Shown here piece by piece: positions 54,921-64,000 of a DNA stretch of 64,000 nt. Location of the stretch: NCBI RefSeq assembly GCF_016765655.2, contig NZ_CP086106.1:3585001-3649000 (forward strand), read 5' to 3'. Made by a program: the position numbers and the translations under genes. The notes under the pieces were generated by a model, which was not told the DNA's origin, made no database searches, and saw only the letters and a program-made list of their open reading frames with translations. The number at the start of each line of letters is the position of its first letter. Position 1 is the first letter of the stretch. This DNA comes from Skermanella mucosa (GTDB lineage: Bacteria > Pseudomonadota > Alphaproteobacteria > Azospirillales > Azospirillaceae).

Positions 54921-55520
54921 ATGGCCTTTGAACTTCCCCCGCTGCCGTACGCGTACGATGCGCTCGATCCCTACATGTCGGCGCAGACGCTGCAGTTCCA
55001 CCACGACAAGCATCATCAGGCCTACGTCACCACCCTCAACAACCTGATCAAGGACACCCCCCTGGCGGACAAGTCGCTTGAGGAGATCTGCAAGGCGTCC
55101 TACGGCGACTCGTCCAAGCAGACCATCTTCAACAATGCCGGGCAGCACTGGAACCACACGCTGTTCTGGCAGATGATGAAGAAGGGTGGCGGCGGCGCCA
55201 TTCCGGGCGAACTGGAAGCCAAGATCAAGGAAGATCTGGGCGGTATCGACCAGTTCAAGGAAGCCTTCACCCAGGCCGGCATGACGCAGTTCGGCAGCGG
55301 CTGGGCTTGGCTGGTGGTCGACGGCGGCAAGCTGAAGGTTACCAAGACCCCCAACGGCGAGAACCCGCTGGTCCACGGCCAGACCGCCCTGCTCGGCTGC
55401 GACGTGTGGGAGCACTCCTACTACCTGGACTACCAGAACCGGCGCGCCGATTACCTCAAGGCGTACCTGGACAACATGGTGAACTGGGAATTCGTCGCCG
55501 AACTGTACAGCAAGGCCTGA
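54921..55520 (+). CDS. sodB: Iron superoxide dismutase
   Basis: Removes superoxide in the cytoplasm. The 199-residue protein has metal ligands His27 (FHHDKHH), His in WNHTLFW, and Asp/His in DVWEHSYY. NNAGQHWNH with Gln and the FGSGWAWL pattern mark the Fe rather than Mn type. Ribosome site TGAGGAAC; an intrinsic terminator follows. It lies 69 nt after hpnE but may have its own promoter. Confidence 0.96.
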   Translation: MAFELPPLPYAYDALDPYMSAQTLQFHHDKHHQAYVTTLNNLIKDTPLADKSLEEICKASYGDSSKQTIFNNAGQHWNHTLFWQMMKKGGGGAIPGELEAKIKEDLGGIDQFKEAFTQAGMTQFGSGWAWLVVDGGKLKVTKTPNGENPLVHGQTALLGCDVWEHSYYLDYQNRRADYLKAYLDNMVNWEFVAELYSKA

Positions 55521-55539
55521 CCGGTCCTGCCGACGGAAG

Positions 55540-55564
55540 AAGGGGCCCGGCGGGCCCCTTTTTT
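55540..55564 (+). terminator. Intrinsic terminator after sodB
   Basis: A 9-bp perfect stem AAGGGGCCC/GGGCCCCTT with a 3-nt loop and T-run of six. The classic form makes this the best terminator in the window; read from the other strand it lies just past the Mth938-like gene. Confidence 0.93.
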
Positions 55565-55586
55565 CATGCGTGGAAGGCCGGTATCG

Positions 55587-55961
55587 TCAGACCGGCAGGA
55601 GGGCCGCGGCGACGCGGCGTTCCTCTGACAGGAGCACGTTGTAGGTGCGGCAGGCGGCACCCGTCTCCATCACGTCCACGACGATGCCGGCCTCGCGCAG
55701 TTCGCGGCGGAGCTTCGACGGCAGCAGGCCCATCTTGGGGCCGGAGCCGAGCAGAAGGATCTCGACCGCCGGCTGCGCGCCGCGGATGACGCTGAAGCTC
55801 TCGACCGTCAGTTCGGCGAAGCTTCCGGTTTCCCATCCCTGGGTACGGTCGGGAAACACCAGCACCGGCCCCTCGTACAGGGTCCCGCTGACCCGGAAGA
55901 TGCCCGGGCCATAGGAGTCGATGACCTGACGGTCTGCTGGAATCAGCGGCGTCACATCCAT
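55587..55961 (-). CDS. Mth938/NDUFAF3-like protein
   Basis: A 124-residue Mth938-domain protein (DUF498), homologous to the mitochondrial complex I assembly factor NDUFAF3. Conserved parts include SYGPGIFRVSGTLYEGPVLV, VEILLLGSGPKMGLLP and METGAACRTYNVLLSEERRV. The ATG at 55961 is chosen over a longer frame that reaches into secF. It is 31 nt after secF and likely in the yajC-secDF transcript. Confidence 0.88.
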   Translation of the reverse strand: MDVTPLIPADRQVIDSYGPGIFRVSGTLYEGPVLVFPDRTQGWETGSFAELTVESFSVIRGAQPAVEILLLGSGPKMGLLPSKLRRELREAGIVVDVMETGAACRTYNVLLSEERRVAAALLPV

Positions 55962-55992
55962 GGTCGTCTCTTTCGGTTCCGTTCGCCCGTGC

Positions 55993-56937
55993 TCAGGCGT
56001 TGCCCGCGGCGGCCGGCTGGTCCTTCCTGCCGGCGCCGCCGGACCGGCCGCGGCGGACATTGAGGTACAGCAGCAGCGGGACGGCGACGCAGATCGACGA
56101 GTAAGTCCCGATACCGATGCCCCAGATCAGGGCGAGGCTGAAGCCGCGGATCACTTCGCCGCCGAACAGCACCAGCGCCAGCACCGCCAGCAGCGTGGTG
56201 CCGCTGGTGATCAGCGTGCGGGCGAGAGTCTGGTTGATCGCGGTGTTCAGCAATACCGGGAGAGCGGTGGACTTGTGCCGCCGCAGATCCTCACGCACCC
56301 GGTCGAACACGACGACCGTGTCGTTGATCGAATAGCCGGCGACCGTCAGCACCGCGGCGACGGTGCTCAGGCTGAATTCCATCTGGGTCAGCGCGAACAG
56401 GCCGACGGTGGCGATCACGTCATGGGTCAGCGCCGCGACCGCGGCCACGCCGAACTGCCATTCGAACCGGAACGACACATAGGCGAGGATGCCGCCGATC
56501 GCCAGCACCACGGCAAGGATGCCGGCCCGGATCAGTTCGTCGCCGACCTGCGGCCCGACGAACTCGGTCCTGCGGTACTCCACGCCCGGCCCCAGGGCGC
56601 CGCGCACCTGCTCGATCGCCGCCATCTGGGCCGCCTCGCCGCCCTCCTGGTGCGGAATGCGGATCATGACGTCGCGCGGGCCGCCGAACTCCTGCAGGGT
56701 CGCCTGCCCTATGCCGAGGCCGGACAGGGTATTCCGCATGGAAGCGATGTCCGCCGGCCCCTCCGTGCGCACCTCGATCAGGATGCCGCCGCGGAAATCG
56801 ATGCCGAAATTCAGCCCCTGGGTGGCGATCATGACGATCGAGCCCAGCACCAGCAGCCCGGAAAGGGCGAAGGCGATCAGCCGGCGGCCGATGAAATCGA
56901 TCTGGGTATTGTCGGGAACGAGACGTATCGGGCGCAT
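55993..56937 (-). CDS. secF: Protein translocase subunit SecF
   Basis: A 314-residue inner-membrane RND-type protein with one N-terminal TM, a periplasmic domain and five C-terminal TMs. GIDFRGGILIEVRT and SINDTVVVFDRVREDLR are diagnostic. With SecD it uses the proton motive force to help pull proteins through SecYEG. It begins 12 nt after secD. Confidence 0.96.
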   Translation of the reverse strand: MRPIRLVPDNTQIDFIGRRLIAFALSGLLVLGSIVMIATQGLNFGIDFRGGILIEVRTEGPADIASMRNTLSGLGIGQATLQEFGGPRDVMIRIPHQEGGEAAQMAAIEQVRGALGPGVEYRRTEFVGPQVGDELIRAGILAVVLAIGGILAYVSFRFEWQFGVAAVAALTHDVIATVGLFALTQMEFSLSTVAAVLTVAGYSINDTVVVFDRVREDLRRHKSTALPVLLNTAINQTLARTLITSGTTLLAVLALVLFGGEVIRGFSLALIWGIGIGTYSSICVAVPLLLYLNVRRGRSGGAGRKDQPAAAGNA

Positions 56938-56949
56938 CGGAATTCCGCC

Positions 56950-58524
56950 TTAAATCGGGATGGCGCGCGGCCGGGTGCGGCGCAGCCAGGTGACCACCAT
57001 CAGGCGGGTGACCATGATCGCGGTGAACATGGAGGTCAGGATGCCGATCGCGAGGGTCACCGCGAACCCCTTGACCGGGCCGGAGCCCAGGCTGAACAGC
57101 AGCAGCGCCGCGATCAGGGTGGTCAGGTTGCTGTCGATGATCGTGGTCAGCGCACGGCTGTAGCCGGCATCGATCGCCGCGACCGGGCTTCGGCCATTCT
57201 GCATCTCCTCGCGGATCCGCTCGAAGATCAGCACGTTCGCATCGACCGCCATGCCGATGGTCAGCACGATGCCGGCGATGCCGGGAAGCGTCAGCGTCGC
57301 CTGGAGGATCGACAGGGCCGCCAGGATCAGGGCGATGTTGAACAGGAGCGCCACGTTGGCCATCAGACCGAACAGCCCATAGGCCGCGCCCATGAAGATC
57401 ACGACCAGCAGCAGCCCCAGCAGGCTGGCGATCTTGCCGGCCTCGATGCTGTCGGCGCCGAGGCCCGGGCCGACGGTCCGCTCCTCCAGGATCGTGAGCG
57501 GAGCGGGCAGCGCGCCGGCGCGCAGCAGCAGCGCCAGATCCTGGGCGGCCTGGACCGTGAAATTGCCGGAGATCACGCCGCTTCCGCCCAGGATCGGTTC
57601 CCGGATGACCGGCGCGCTGATCACTCTCTCGTCCAGCACGATCGCGAAGGGGCGGCCGACATTGTCGCGCGTGGCGTCGCCGAACCGGCGGGCGCCGACC
57701 GAATCGAACTTGAAGCTGACGACCGGCTCGCCGTTCTGGAAGGACGGCTGGGCGTCGACCAGCGTGTCGCCGCCGACGATCACCCGGCGATTGACGACAT
57801 AGGTCTGCCCCGGCACCTCCGCCGACGGCAGAAGCTCGGTCCCCGCCGGGAGTCGGCGGGCGGCCGCGTCGGAGGCGCTGACCGACTGGTCGACGAAACG
57901 GAAATTCAGCTTGGCGGTCTGGCCGATCAGGCGCTTGACCCGCTCGGGATCCTGCAGGCCGGGAAGCTGGACCAGGATGCGGTCCTCGCCCTGGCGCTGG
58001 ATGGTCGGCTCGCGGGTGCCGGTCTCGTCGATGCGGCGGCGGATGATCTCGATCGACTGGTCGACCGCCGACCGCTTGCGCGCCTCCACCGCTACCTCAG
58101 TCAGGCGGGCGTTGATCCGGCCCGCCTCGCCGGTTTCCACCGCGAGGTCGCTGTCGAGCCCCCGGGCCAGCTGGTAAGCCCGTTCCCGATCCGCCGCATC
58201 GCGCACGGTGAAGGTCACGGCCCCGTCCTGGACGCCCAGGTCGGTGTAGCCGATCCGGGCTTCCCGCAGGGCCGTGCGGGCGCTGTCCACCAGGCCGTTG
58301 AGACGTTCGGTGATGACGGTGTCGACCTCCACCTCGAGCAGCAGGTGGGAGCCGCCCTGGAGGTCGAGGCCCAGATTGATGGTCCGGGTGGGCAGCCAGC
58401 TCGGCAGGCCCTGGCCCATTTCCTCCACGGTCGATCGTGCGAGCAGGTTTGGAGCTGCGTAGATCACCCCCAGGACACACACGAGGATGACCAGGACGAT
58501 CTTCCACTTGGCGAAATGAACCAT
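56950..58524 (-). CDS. secD: Protein translocase subunit SecD
   Basis: A 524-residue partner of SecF with an N-terminal TM helix, a large periplasmic region and five or six C-terminal TMs. Typical parts are LGLDLQGGSHLLLEVEVD, GIAGIVLTIGMAVDANVLIF and FERIREEMQNGRS. Spacing to yajC is 29 nt. Confidence 0.97.
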   Translation of the reverse strand: MVHFAKWKIVLVILVCVLGVIYAAPNLLARSTVEEMGQGLPSWLPTRTINLGLDLQGGSHLLLEVEVDTVITERLNGLVDSARTALREARIGYTDLGVQDGAVTFTVRDAADRERAYQLARGLDSDLAVETGEAGRINARLTEVAVEARKRSAVDQSIEIIRRRIDETGTREPTIQRQGEDRILVQLPGLQDPERVKRLIGQTAKLNFRFVDQSVSASDAAARRLPAGTELLPSAEVPGQTYVVNRRVIVGGDTLVDAQPSFQNGEPVVSFKFDSVGARRFGDATRDNVGRPFAIVLDERVISAPVIREPILGGSGVISGNFTVQAAQDLALLLRAGALPAPLTILEERTVGPGLGADSIEAGKIASLLGLLLVVIFMGAAYGLFGLMANVALLFNIALILAALSILQATLTLPGIAGIVLTIGMAVDANVLIFERIREEMQNGRSPVAAIDAGYSRALTTIIDSNLTTLIAALLLFSLGSGPVKGFAVTLAIGILTSMFTAIMVTRLMVVTWLRRTRPRAIPI

Positions 58525-58553
58525 GGCTTGCCGATACCTGCCTCTTCGTCTGA

Positions 58554-59006
58554 TTACTTGCGGCCGAACATCTTGCCGAAACCGCGGGACGGCCCGGTTG
58601 TGTTGTCCTGCACCGGCTCGACGGTCGTCTCGGCGGATGCGACATCGTTATCGTCGCCCGTCGCGGCGGTCGCGGTCCGGCCGCCCTTGGCGGGTTCGGT
58701 CTTCGCGAGCACCAGGTTGATCGTGGAGCGAAGCACGCGGACGCGGACGCCCTCGGCGATCTCGACCACCAGTTCGTCGTCGGTGCCGACCTTCGTGATG
58801 GTGCCGATGATGCCGCCGCCGGTGACGACACGGTCGCCGCGGCGCAGCGCCTCGAGCATGCTCTTATGCTCCTTCAGCTTCTTTTGCTGCGGACGGATCA
58901 GCAGGAAATAGAAGACGACGAAGATCAGGATCAGCGGCAGAAACGACATCAGGCCAGCCGCTCCCGCCCCATCCGCGGCCTGTGCATAGGCCGTTGATAC
59001 GAACAT
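58554..59006 (-). CDS. yajC: Preprotein translocase subunit YajC
   Basis: A 150-residue single-TM protein (helix about 19-40, FLPLILIFVVFYFLLIRPQQ) followed by a soluble domain with LRRGDRVVTGGGIIGTITKV. The C-terminal 40 residues are charged and variable. YajC accompanies SecDF. It is first in the operon; the 227 nt before it hold the divergent promoters with the DUF815 gene, in which I see no other gene. Confidence 0.95.
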   Translation of the reverse strand: MFVSTAYAQAADGAGAAGLMSFLPLILIFVVFYFLLIRPQQKKLKEHKSMLEALRRGDRVVTGGGIIGTITKVGTDDELVVEIAEGVRVRVLRSTINLVLAKTEPAKGGRTATAATGDDNDVASAETTVEPVQDNTTGPSRGFGKMFGRK

Positions 59007-59233
59007 CCGGTGCTCCTCTCGTTATATTCTTGGCGGACCGCGGGACTATAACGGCCCGCGCCCGGGTTGCAATCGAAACCGGCCAAGACTGGCGATCCGT
59101 CCGGAAGTCCTTTCAGGATGACCGACCCGTCTTGTGCTGTGCCCGAGCTATGCTAGGGTTTGCCGCCCATGCGGCCCGATCGGGCCGGCCGGGCTCCACA
59201 TTCCTACCGCATATGTAGTCAGGTTCCCGGTCA

Positions 59234-60109
59234 GTGCAAACAGCTTCAGACAAAGACGATACATCCCTGCCCGTCCTTCTCGCCCGAATCGCGGACGCGC
59301 TCGATCGCCTCGCCCCGCCGCCGGCGCCGTCGCCGGACCTGTCCGGGGCCGACGCCTTCACCTGGCACGCCGAGGGCCGACGCCTCGTCCCGGTGCCCCA
59401 GGTCAACCGGGTGGAACTGCCGCTCCTCCAGGGCGTCATGCGCCAGCGCGACACCTTGCTGGAGAACACCCGCCGCTTCGCGGGCGGGCTGCCGGCCAAC
59501 AACGCGCTGCTGTGGGGCGCGCGCGGCATGGGCAAGAGCTCGCTGGTGAAGGCCGTCCATGCGACGGTATCCGAGGAGATGCCGGGCGTCCTGGCCCTGG
59601 TGGAGATCCACCGGGAGGACATCCCGTCCCTGCCCGAACTGCTGAACCTGCTGCGCGCCTCGAAGCGCCGCTTCGTGCTGTTCTGCGACGACCTGTCGTT
59701 CGACCATGACGACGCCGCCTACAAGTCGCTGAAGGCGGTGCTGGACGGCGGGATCGAGGGCCGGCCGGCGAACGTCGTGTTCTACGCCACGTCCAACCGG
59801 CGCCACCTGATGTCGCGGGACATGATCGAGAACGAGCGCTCGACCGCGATCAATCCCCACGAATCGGTGGAGGAGAAGGTGTCGCTGTCGGATCGCTTCG
59901 GCCTGTGGCTTGGCTTCCACAACTGCGACCAGCAGACCTTCTTCGCGATGGTCGAGGGCTACGCCGATCGTTTCGGGCTCGACATGGCCCGGGACCAGCT
60001 TCGGGCGGAGGCGATCGAATGGTCGATGACCCGCGGCAGCCGGTCGGGCCGCGTCGCCTGGCAGTTCATCCAGGACCTGGCCGGCCGTCTGGAGAAGCAT
60101 CTCGACTGA
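59234..60109 (+). CDS. DUF815 AAA-type ATPase
   Basis: A 291-residue P-loop ATPase of the DUF815 family. Walker A is GARGMGKSS (95-103), Walker B RFVLFCDDLSF, and an arginine-finger-like region is near NRRHLMSRD. DUF815 proteins have no known function. It begins with GTG at 59234. The last 44 nt overlap the 3' end of the convergent nlpD gene. Confidence 0.87.
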   Translation: MQTASDKDDTSLPVLLARIADALDRLAPPPAPSPDLSGADAFTWHAEGRRLVPVPQVNRVELPLLQGVMRQRDTLLENTRRFAGGLPANNALLWGARGMGKSSLVKAVHATVSEEMPGVLALVEIHREDIPSLPELLNLLRASKRRFVLFCDDLSFDHDDAAYKSLKAVLDGGIEGRPANVVFYATSNRRHLMSRDMIENERSTAINPHESVEEKVSLSDRFGLWLGFHNCDQQTFFAMVEGYADRFGLDMARDQLRAEAIEWSMTRGSRSGRVAWQFIQDLAGRLEKHLD

Positions 60110-61403
60110 CGCGCCGCTCGCCGGAGAGGTGGTCGCGAGGGTCCATCGCCCGGTTGGACTTGCGCAGTTCGAAATGGAGCTGCGGGGAGGAGACGTTGCC
60201 GGTGCTGCCGACGGTGCCGATCTTCTGCCCGCGCTTCACCGTGGCGCCGCGATCCACCAGCATCTCGTCCAGGTGGGCGTAGGCGCTCATCCAGCCGTCG
60301 GCGTGCCGGATCAGCAGCAGGTTGCCGAAGCCGCGCAGCTCGTTGCCGGCATAGGCCACCACGCCGTTCTCCGCCGCCACGACGGCGGAACCCTTCGGCG
60401 CGCTGATGTTCAACCCGTCATTGTGTAGGCCGCCCGGCTTGGGTCCGAATTCCGACAGGATGGTCCCCCGGACCGGCCATTGGAAGCGGCCGGAACTGCG
60501 CGGTTCCGGCGTTTCGATGGCGGGCGGGCGGGCCGCCGCCACGGGGGGAGTAACCGCCGCGGGCGGCGGGGGAGCGGGAGCGGCCTGGGCCGGCTTGACC
60601 GGGACCCGCGGCACCGGCCTGGCCGCCGGCGCGGGCGGGGGTTCCGAGGCGGCGACCTGGCTGCCCGGCGCCGGTTCCGGAACTGGGCGGACCGGAACGG
60701 GCTCGGCCGGAACGGTCTCGGCCGGAACGGGGGCTGCCAGGACCGGCGGGGCGGGAACCGATTCCGGGGCCGGCGTCGGCAAAGGACCGGACTGGACGGC
60801 GCCGTATCCGGGACGCGGCGTATAGGGTGGATACTGCGGCTGGGGCGCCGGTTGCGGCACCGGCTCGACCACCGGAGGCGGCAGCGCCCGTGCCGAGACG
60901 GTCGGGCGCGGCGCCGCTTCCGGCGGCCGGTCCGCACCCATCGGGGCCGGTTGCCCCGCATCCCCGGCCGGCGCCCTGGCGACCATGGTGGATGACGGCC
61001 CCCCCGGCAGCTGGAGCTGCTGGCCCACCTTGATGGCGAAGGGCTCCTTCAGCCCGTTGGTGCGCGCCAGTTCGGACATGCCGACCTGATGCATGCGCGA
61101 GATGCTGGAAATCGTATCGCCACGCTTCACGGTGTAGAACCGGGCTGTAGGCAGGCGCAGCCGCTGGCCGACGGCCAAGCCGTATGGCGGCTTCAGGCCG
61201 TTGAGCTCGATCACCTCGCGCATCGGCACATTGTACCGGCGCGCGATCGCGTAGACGTTCTCGCCCCGCGCGACCGTGATCATGCCCGGCGCCGAAGGCA
61301 CCGGCTGTTCCTGGTAGATCGACACGGGAGCAGGCGCATCGGTGCGCGTACAGCCAGCGATGGCGAGGGCGGCGACCAGGGCCAGACGTTTTCCCGGTCC
61401 CAT
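60066..61403 (-). CDS. nlpD: NlpD-like LysM/LytM lipoprotein, degenerate peptidase
   Basis: A 445-residue lipoprotein: lipobox LAIAGC (Cys18), LysM repeats at about 42-85 and 89-133, a 170-residue Pro/Ala/Val linker, and a C-terminal LytM (M23) domain at about 320-425. The zinc motif HxGxD reads NDGLN and the HxH motif reads QLH, so the peptidase is almost certainly dead, as in E. coli NlpD, which activates an amidase instead. The order serS-surE-pcm-nlpD is the known surE-pcm-nlpD arrangement. The ATG at 61403 lies 5 nt after the pcm stop. Confidence 0.88.
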   Translation of the reverse strand: MGPGKRLALVAALAIAGCTRTDAPAPVSIYQEQPVPSAPGMITVARGENVYAIARRYNVPMREVIELNGLKPPYGLAVGQRLRLPTARFYTVKRGDTISSISRMHQVGMSELARTNGLKEPFAIKVGQQLQLPGGPSSTMVARAPAGDAGQPAPMGADRPPEAAPRPTVSARALPPPVVEPVPQPAPQPQYPPYTPRPGYGAVQSGPLPTPAPESVPAPPVLAAPVPAETVPAEPVPVRPVPEPAPGSQVAASEPPPAPAARPVPRVPVKPAQAAPAPPPPAAVTPPVAAARPPAIETPEPRSSGRFQWPVRGTILSEFGPKPGGLHNDGLNISAPKGSAVVAAENGVVAYAGNELRGFGNLLLIRHADGWMSAYAHLDEMLVDRGATVKRGQKIGTVGSTGNVSSPQLHFELRKSNRAMDPRDHLSGERRVSRDASPDGRPGPG

Positions 61404-61408
61404 GGCGG

Positions 61409-62074
61409 TCAGGACGTGCGGGCGCGGGCGACCGGAACCGGAACCGGCTCGGGAAGCAGGGGCACGAATCGTACGGGCCACAGTTCCTCCCTGTGCAGGC
61501 CGGCTTCGGTGCGGCGGATGCGATAGACCCGCTGGTCCCGCCGGTCGGTCCCCAGCGGGACGACCATGACGCCGCCGATCGCGAGCTGATCGGTCAGGTC
61601 CTTCGGGACGGTGCCGTCGGCGGCGGCGGTGACCAGGATCCGGTCGAATGGAGCCTGCTCGGGCCAGCCCTTGGTACCGTCGCCCGCGCGGGTGGTGATG
61701 TTGTGCAGCCCGAGCTGGTGGAACCGGGCCTCGGCGTCGCGCAGGAGCGGACGGTGCCGCTCGATCGTGTAAACCCGCCGGGTCAGCCGCGACAGGACCG
61801 CCGCCTGATAACCGGACCCGGTGCCGATCTCCAGCACCTTCAGCCGGTTATGCAGCTCCAGCGCCTGGGTCATCATGGCGACCACCAGCGGCTGGCTGAT
61901 CGTCTGGCCGGAGCCGATCGGCAGGGCCATGTCCTCGTATGCCTGGTCCAGGAACGAGGGCGGGACGAAGGCTTCGCGCGGCAGTCGCTCGATCACGGCC
62001 AGTACCGCCGTGTCGGTCACGCCCGACCGGCGAAGCTGCATGATCAGGCGGATCTTTCGCGCGTCGATGCTCAA
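61409..62074 (-). CDS. pcm: Protein-L-isoaspartate O-methyltransferase
   Basis: Repairs isoaspartyl residues with SAM. The 221-residue protein has the active-site [15 protein letters not shown] and the SAM motif [15 protein letters not shown]. The start is TTG at 62074, overlapping the surE stop (TTGA); this gives the N-terminal helix [14 protein letters not shown] that aligns with other Pcm proteins. Starting at the ATG in that helix would lose it. Confidence 0.93.
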   Translation of the reverse strand: MSIDARKIRLIMQLRRSGVTDTAVLAVIERLPREAFVPPSFLDQAYEDMALPIGSGQTISQPLVVAMMTQALELHNRLKVLEIGTGSGYQAAVLSRLTRRVYTIERHRPLLRDAEARFHQLGLHNITTRAGDGTKGWPEQAPFDRILVTAAADGTVPKDLTDQLAIGGVMVVPLGTDRRDQRVYRIRRTEAGLHREELWPVRFVPLLPEPVPVPVARARTS

Positions 62075-62853
62075 GCGAACACCGTCCTCAGCGTATCCAG
62101 GGTGGGGGTATGGGTCAGGTCCAGGAACAGGGGCGTGATCGCGATACCCTTGTCCATCACCACCCCGATGTCGGTGTCCGGCAGCGTGTCGGCGTCGCCG
62201 CGAAGCGTGCCGATCCAGAAATAGGCCCGGCCGCGCGGATCGACCCGCTCGGTCAGGTCGTCGCCGACCTTGCGCTGGCCGTGCCGGACGACATGGATGC
62301 CCTTGGCCTCGCCGGGCTCGACGCTGGGGAAATTGACGTTCATCAGCACGTTGCGCGGCCACGCGACCGACACCGCCTTGCGCACCACCTCCGGCCCCCA
62401 GTGGAGCGCGGTCTGCCACAGCGCCGGCTGCGCAGGGTCCAGATGCTGGCTCATGGCGATGGCCGGCACGCCCAGCAGGGTCGCCTCCATCGCCGCGGCG
62501 ATCGTGCCGGAGTAGGTGACGTCCTCGCCCAGGTTGCTGCCGTGGTTGACGCCTGACAGCACCAGGTCGGGCTTGCGGTCCTTGAGGATATGGTTGATCG
62601 CCAGAAGGACGCAGTCGGTCGGGGTGCCGTCGACCGCGAATCGGCGCTCGGCCATCTGCCGCATCCGCAGCGGCCGGTGCAGAGTCAGCGAGTGGCTGGC
62701 GCCGGACTGCTCGGTCTCCGGCGCCACCACCCAGACATCGTCGGACAGGGTGCGGGCGATCTTCTCCAGCACCTCCAGGCCGGGGGCGTGGATACCGTCG
62801 TCGTTGGAAAGCAGGATCCGGGCCTTTGAGACGTCCAGGGGAGCCTTAAGCAT
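62071..62853 (-). CDS. surE: 5'-nucleotidase SurE
   Basis: A 260-residue stationary-phase survival phosphatase acting on nucleoside monophosphates. The metal site is [12 protein letters not shown] (Asp pair) with Ser in [12 protein letters not shown] and Asn in [10 protein letters not shown]. It overlaps serS by 8 nt and pcm by 4 nt. Confidence 0.95.
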   Translation of the reverse strand: MLKAPLDVSKARILLSNDDGIHAPGLEVLEKIARTLSDDVWVVAPETEQSGASHSLTLHRPLRMRQMAERRFAVDGTPTDCVLLAINHILKDRKPDLVLSGVNHGSNLGEDVTYSGTIAAAMEATLLGVPAIAMSQHLDPAQPALWQTALHWGPEVVRKAVSVAWPRNVLMNVNFPSVEPGEAKGIHVVRHGQRKVGDDLTERVDPRGRAYFWIGTLRGDADTLPDTDIGVVMDKGIAITPLFLDLTHTPTLDTLRTVFA

Positions 62854-64000
62854 CCGCCGCGATCCTATCCAGTCCACCCATGTAGGGCCGCAAGGCCTCC
62901 GGCACGATTATGGACCCATCCGGTTGCTGAAAGTTTTCCATGATGGCGATCAGGCACCGGCCGACCGCGACGCCGGAGCCGTTGAGCGTATGGACGAACT
63001 GGGTGTTCTTGTCGCCCCGGGGCCGGCAGCGGGCCTTCATGCGGCGCGCCTGGAAATCGCCGCAGGTCGAGCAGCTGGAGATTTCCCGGTAGGCGTCCTG
63101 GCCCGGCAGCCAGACCTCGATGTCATAGGTCCTGGCGGCGGAGAATCCCATGTCGCCGGTGCACAGCGCGATGGTGCGGAACGGCAGTTCCAGCCGCTTC
63201 AGGACGGTCTCGGCGCATTGGGTCATGCGCTCGTGCTCGGCGTTGGACTGGTCCGGACCGGTCACGCTGACCATCTCGACCTTCCAGAACTGGTGCTGGC
63301 GGATCATGCCGCGGGTATCCTTGCCGGCCGCCCCCGCTTCGGAACGGAAGCACGGAGTGAGCGCGGCCATGCGGAGCGGCAGGTCCTCCAGGTCGAGGAT
63401 TCGGTCGGCCACCAAGTTGGTCAGCGGTACCTCGGCGGTCGGGATCAGCCAGTGTCCCGTCGTGGTGCGGAACAGGTCCTCGGCGAACTTGGGCAGCTGC
63501 CCGGTGCCGAAGGCGGCCTCGTCGCGCACCATCAGGGGCGGCATGACCTCGGTATAGCCGTGCTCGTTGACATGGAGGTCGAGCATGAACTGGCCGATCG
63601 CCCGCTCCAGCCGGGCCAGCTTGCCGCGCAGCACGGTGAACCGCGCGCCCGACAGCTTGGCGCCGGCGGCGAAATCCATAAGCCCCAGCTTCTCGCCCAG
63701 TTCGAAATGCTCGAGCGCATGGTCCAGGCGGGGCGGCTCGCCGACCCGGCGCAGTTCCACGTTGCCGCTCTCATCGGGACCGTCGGGAACGTCGTCGGCC
63801 GGAATGTTGGGCAGGCTGGCGAGCAGGGTTTCGAGGGCGGCGCCGGTCTCCCGCTCCTGCTCCTCGGTCTGCTGGATGCCTTCCTTCAGGCCGGCGACTT
63901 CAGCCATCAGGTCCTGGGCACCGCGGCCCTCTCGCTTGGCCTTGCCGATTTCCTTGGAAGCCTCGTTGCGGCGGGCCTGCATCTCCTGCAGCGCGGTCTG
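62846..64000 (-). CDS. serS: Seryl-tRNA synthetase, 5' end cut by window edge
   Basis: Charges tRNA-Ser. The visible 384 residues lack roughly 40 N-terminal ones. The coiled-coil arm is near the edge ([20 protein letters not shown]). Class II motif 2 is [20 protein letters not shown], and motif 3 is [20 protein letters not shown]. It is the first gene of serS-surE-pcm-nlpD as far as can be seen. Confidence 0.96.
   Translation of the reverse strand, partial: QTALQEMQARRNEASKEIGKAKREGRGAQDLMAEVAGLKEGIQQTEEQERETGAALETLLASLPNIPADDVPDGPDESGNVELRRVGEPPRLDHALEHFELGEKLGLMDFAAGAKLSGARFTVLRGKLARLERAIGQFMLDLHVNEHGYTEVMPPLMVRDEAAFGTGQLPKFAEDLFRTTTGHWLIPTAEVPLTNLVADRILDLEDLPLRMAALTPCFRSEAGAAGKDTRGMIRQHQFWKVEMVSVTGPDQSNAEHERMTQCAETVLKRLELPFRTIALCTGDMGFSAARTYDIEVWLPGQDAYREISSCSTCGDFQARRMKARCRPRGDKNTQFVHTLNGSGVAVGRCLIAIMENFQQPDGSIIVPEALRPYMGGLDRIAADA

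Noticed and set aside
55960-58911. 983-codon plus-strand frame opposite secDF
   Set aside because: Antisense shadow of secF and secD, which are unmistakable. The product lacks any family and is rich in Asp, Arg, Gly.

Overview
The window reads as a chromosomal segment of a GC-rich alphaproteobacterium, most likely Rhodospirillales/Azospirillaceae (Azospirillum or Skermanella type). The pointers are an ethylmalonyl-CoA pathway locus (ccr, ecm, mcd), the hopanoid squalene genes hpnCDE, an alphaproteobacterial-type LexA box (direct GAAC repeats with 7-nt spacing), a CpdR-like receiver, and the blocks argH-lptM-lysA and serS-surE-pcm-nlpD. The genus is inferred from gene content and base composition, not from a marker gene. 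No rRNA, tRNA, prophage, insertion sequence or CRISPR array was seen.

Layout. 1-3.9 kb: a yhaN/yhaO-like ATPase and nuclease pair; the ATPase is cut by the left edge. 4-14.7 kb: acetyl-CoA assimilation and its cofactors, with ecm and ccr divergent, mcd further on, a PduO-type cobalamin adenosyltransferase, etfBA and hbd; a Tat-exported beta-glucosidase lies between ccr and mcd. 14.7-17.4 kb: a decayed ccdAB module and small stress or envelope genes. 17.5-28.4 kb: argH-lptM-lysA, a large DUF4175-type membrane protein, a CpdR-like regulator, ftsEX, and envelope and RNA-modification genes. 28.7-31 kb: a B12-dependent ribonucleotide reductase behind a LexA-type box.

31-40 kb looks like an osmotic or envelope-stress neighbourhood: a betaine-type binding protein, an MscS channel, a glycolipid-binding protein, aquaporin Z, and two paralogous proteins built as winged-helix-like domain, one membrane segment, and TolB/FlgO-like domain. 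It ends with a guanidinium exporter behind a clear guanidine-II (mini-ykkC) riboswitch and a 36-bp perfect inverted repeat. 40-48 kb: chorismate mutase, hisC and tyrA (Phe/Tyr supply), then metX-metW. 48-60 kb: trmFO, a soluble histidine kinase, hpnCDE, sodB and yajC-secDF. Homologues of the complex I assembly factors NDUFAF3 and NDUFAF6 flank the hpnCDE-sodB block. 60-64 kb: nlpD-pcm-surE-serS, cut by the right edge.

Themes. Adenosylcobalamin links ecm, the adenosyltransferase and nrdJ. EtfAB would be the natural electron acceptor for mcd, and the HpnC/D/E proteins together turn farnesyl diphosphate into squalene. The best leads for new biology are the paired membrane regulators around the channel genes, a shared ATTGTTTCA element at the ccr/ecm and mcd promoters, and the LexA plus DnaA-like boxes before nrdJ.
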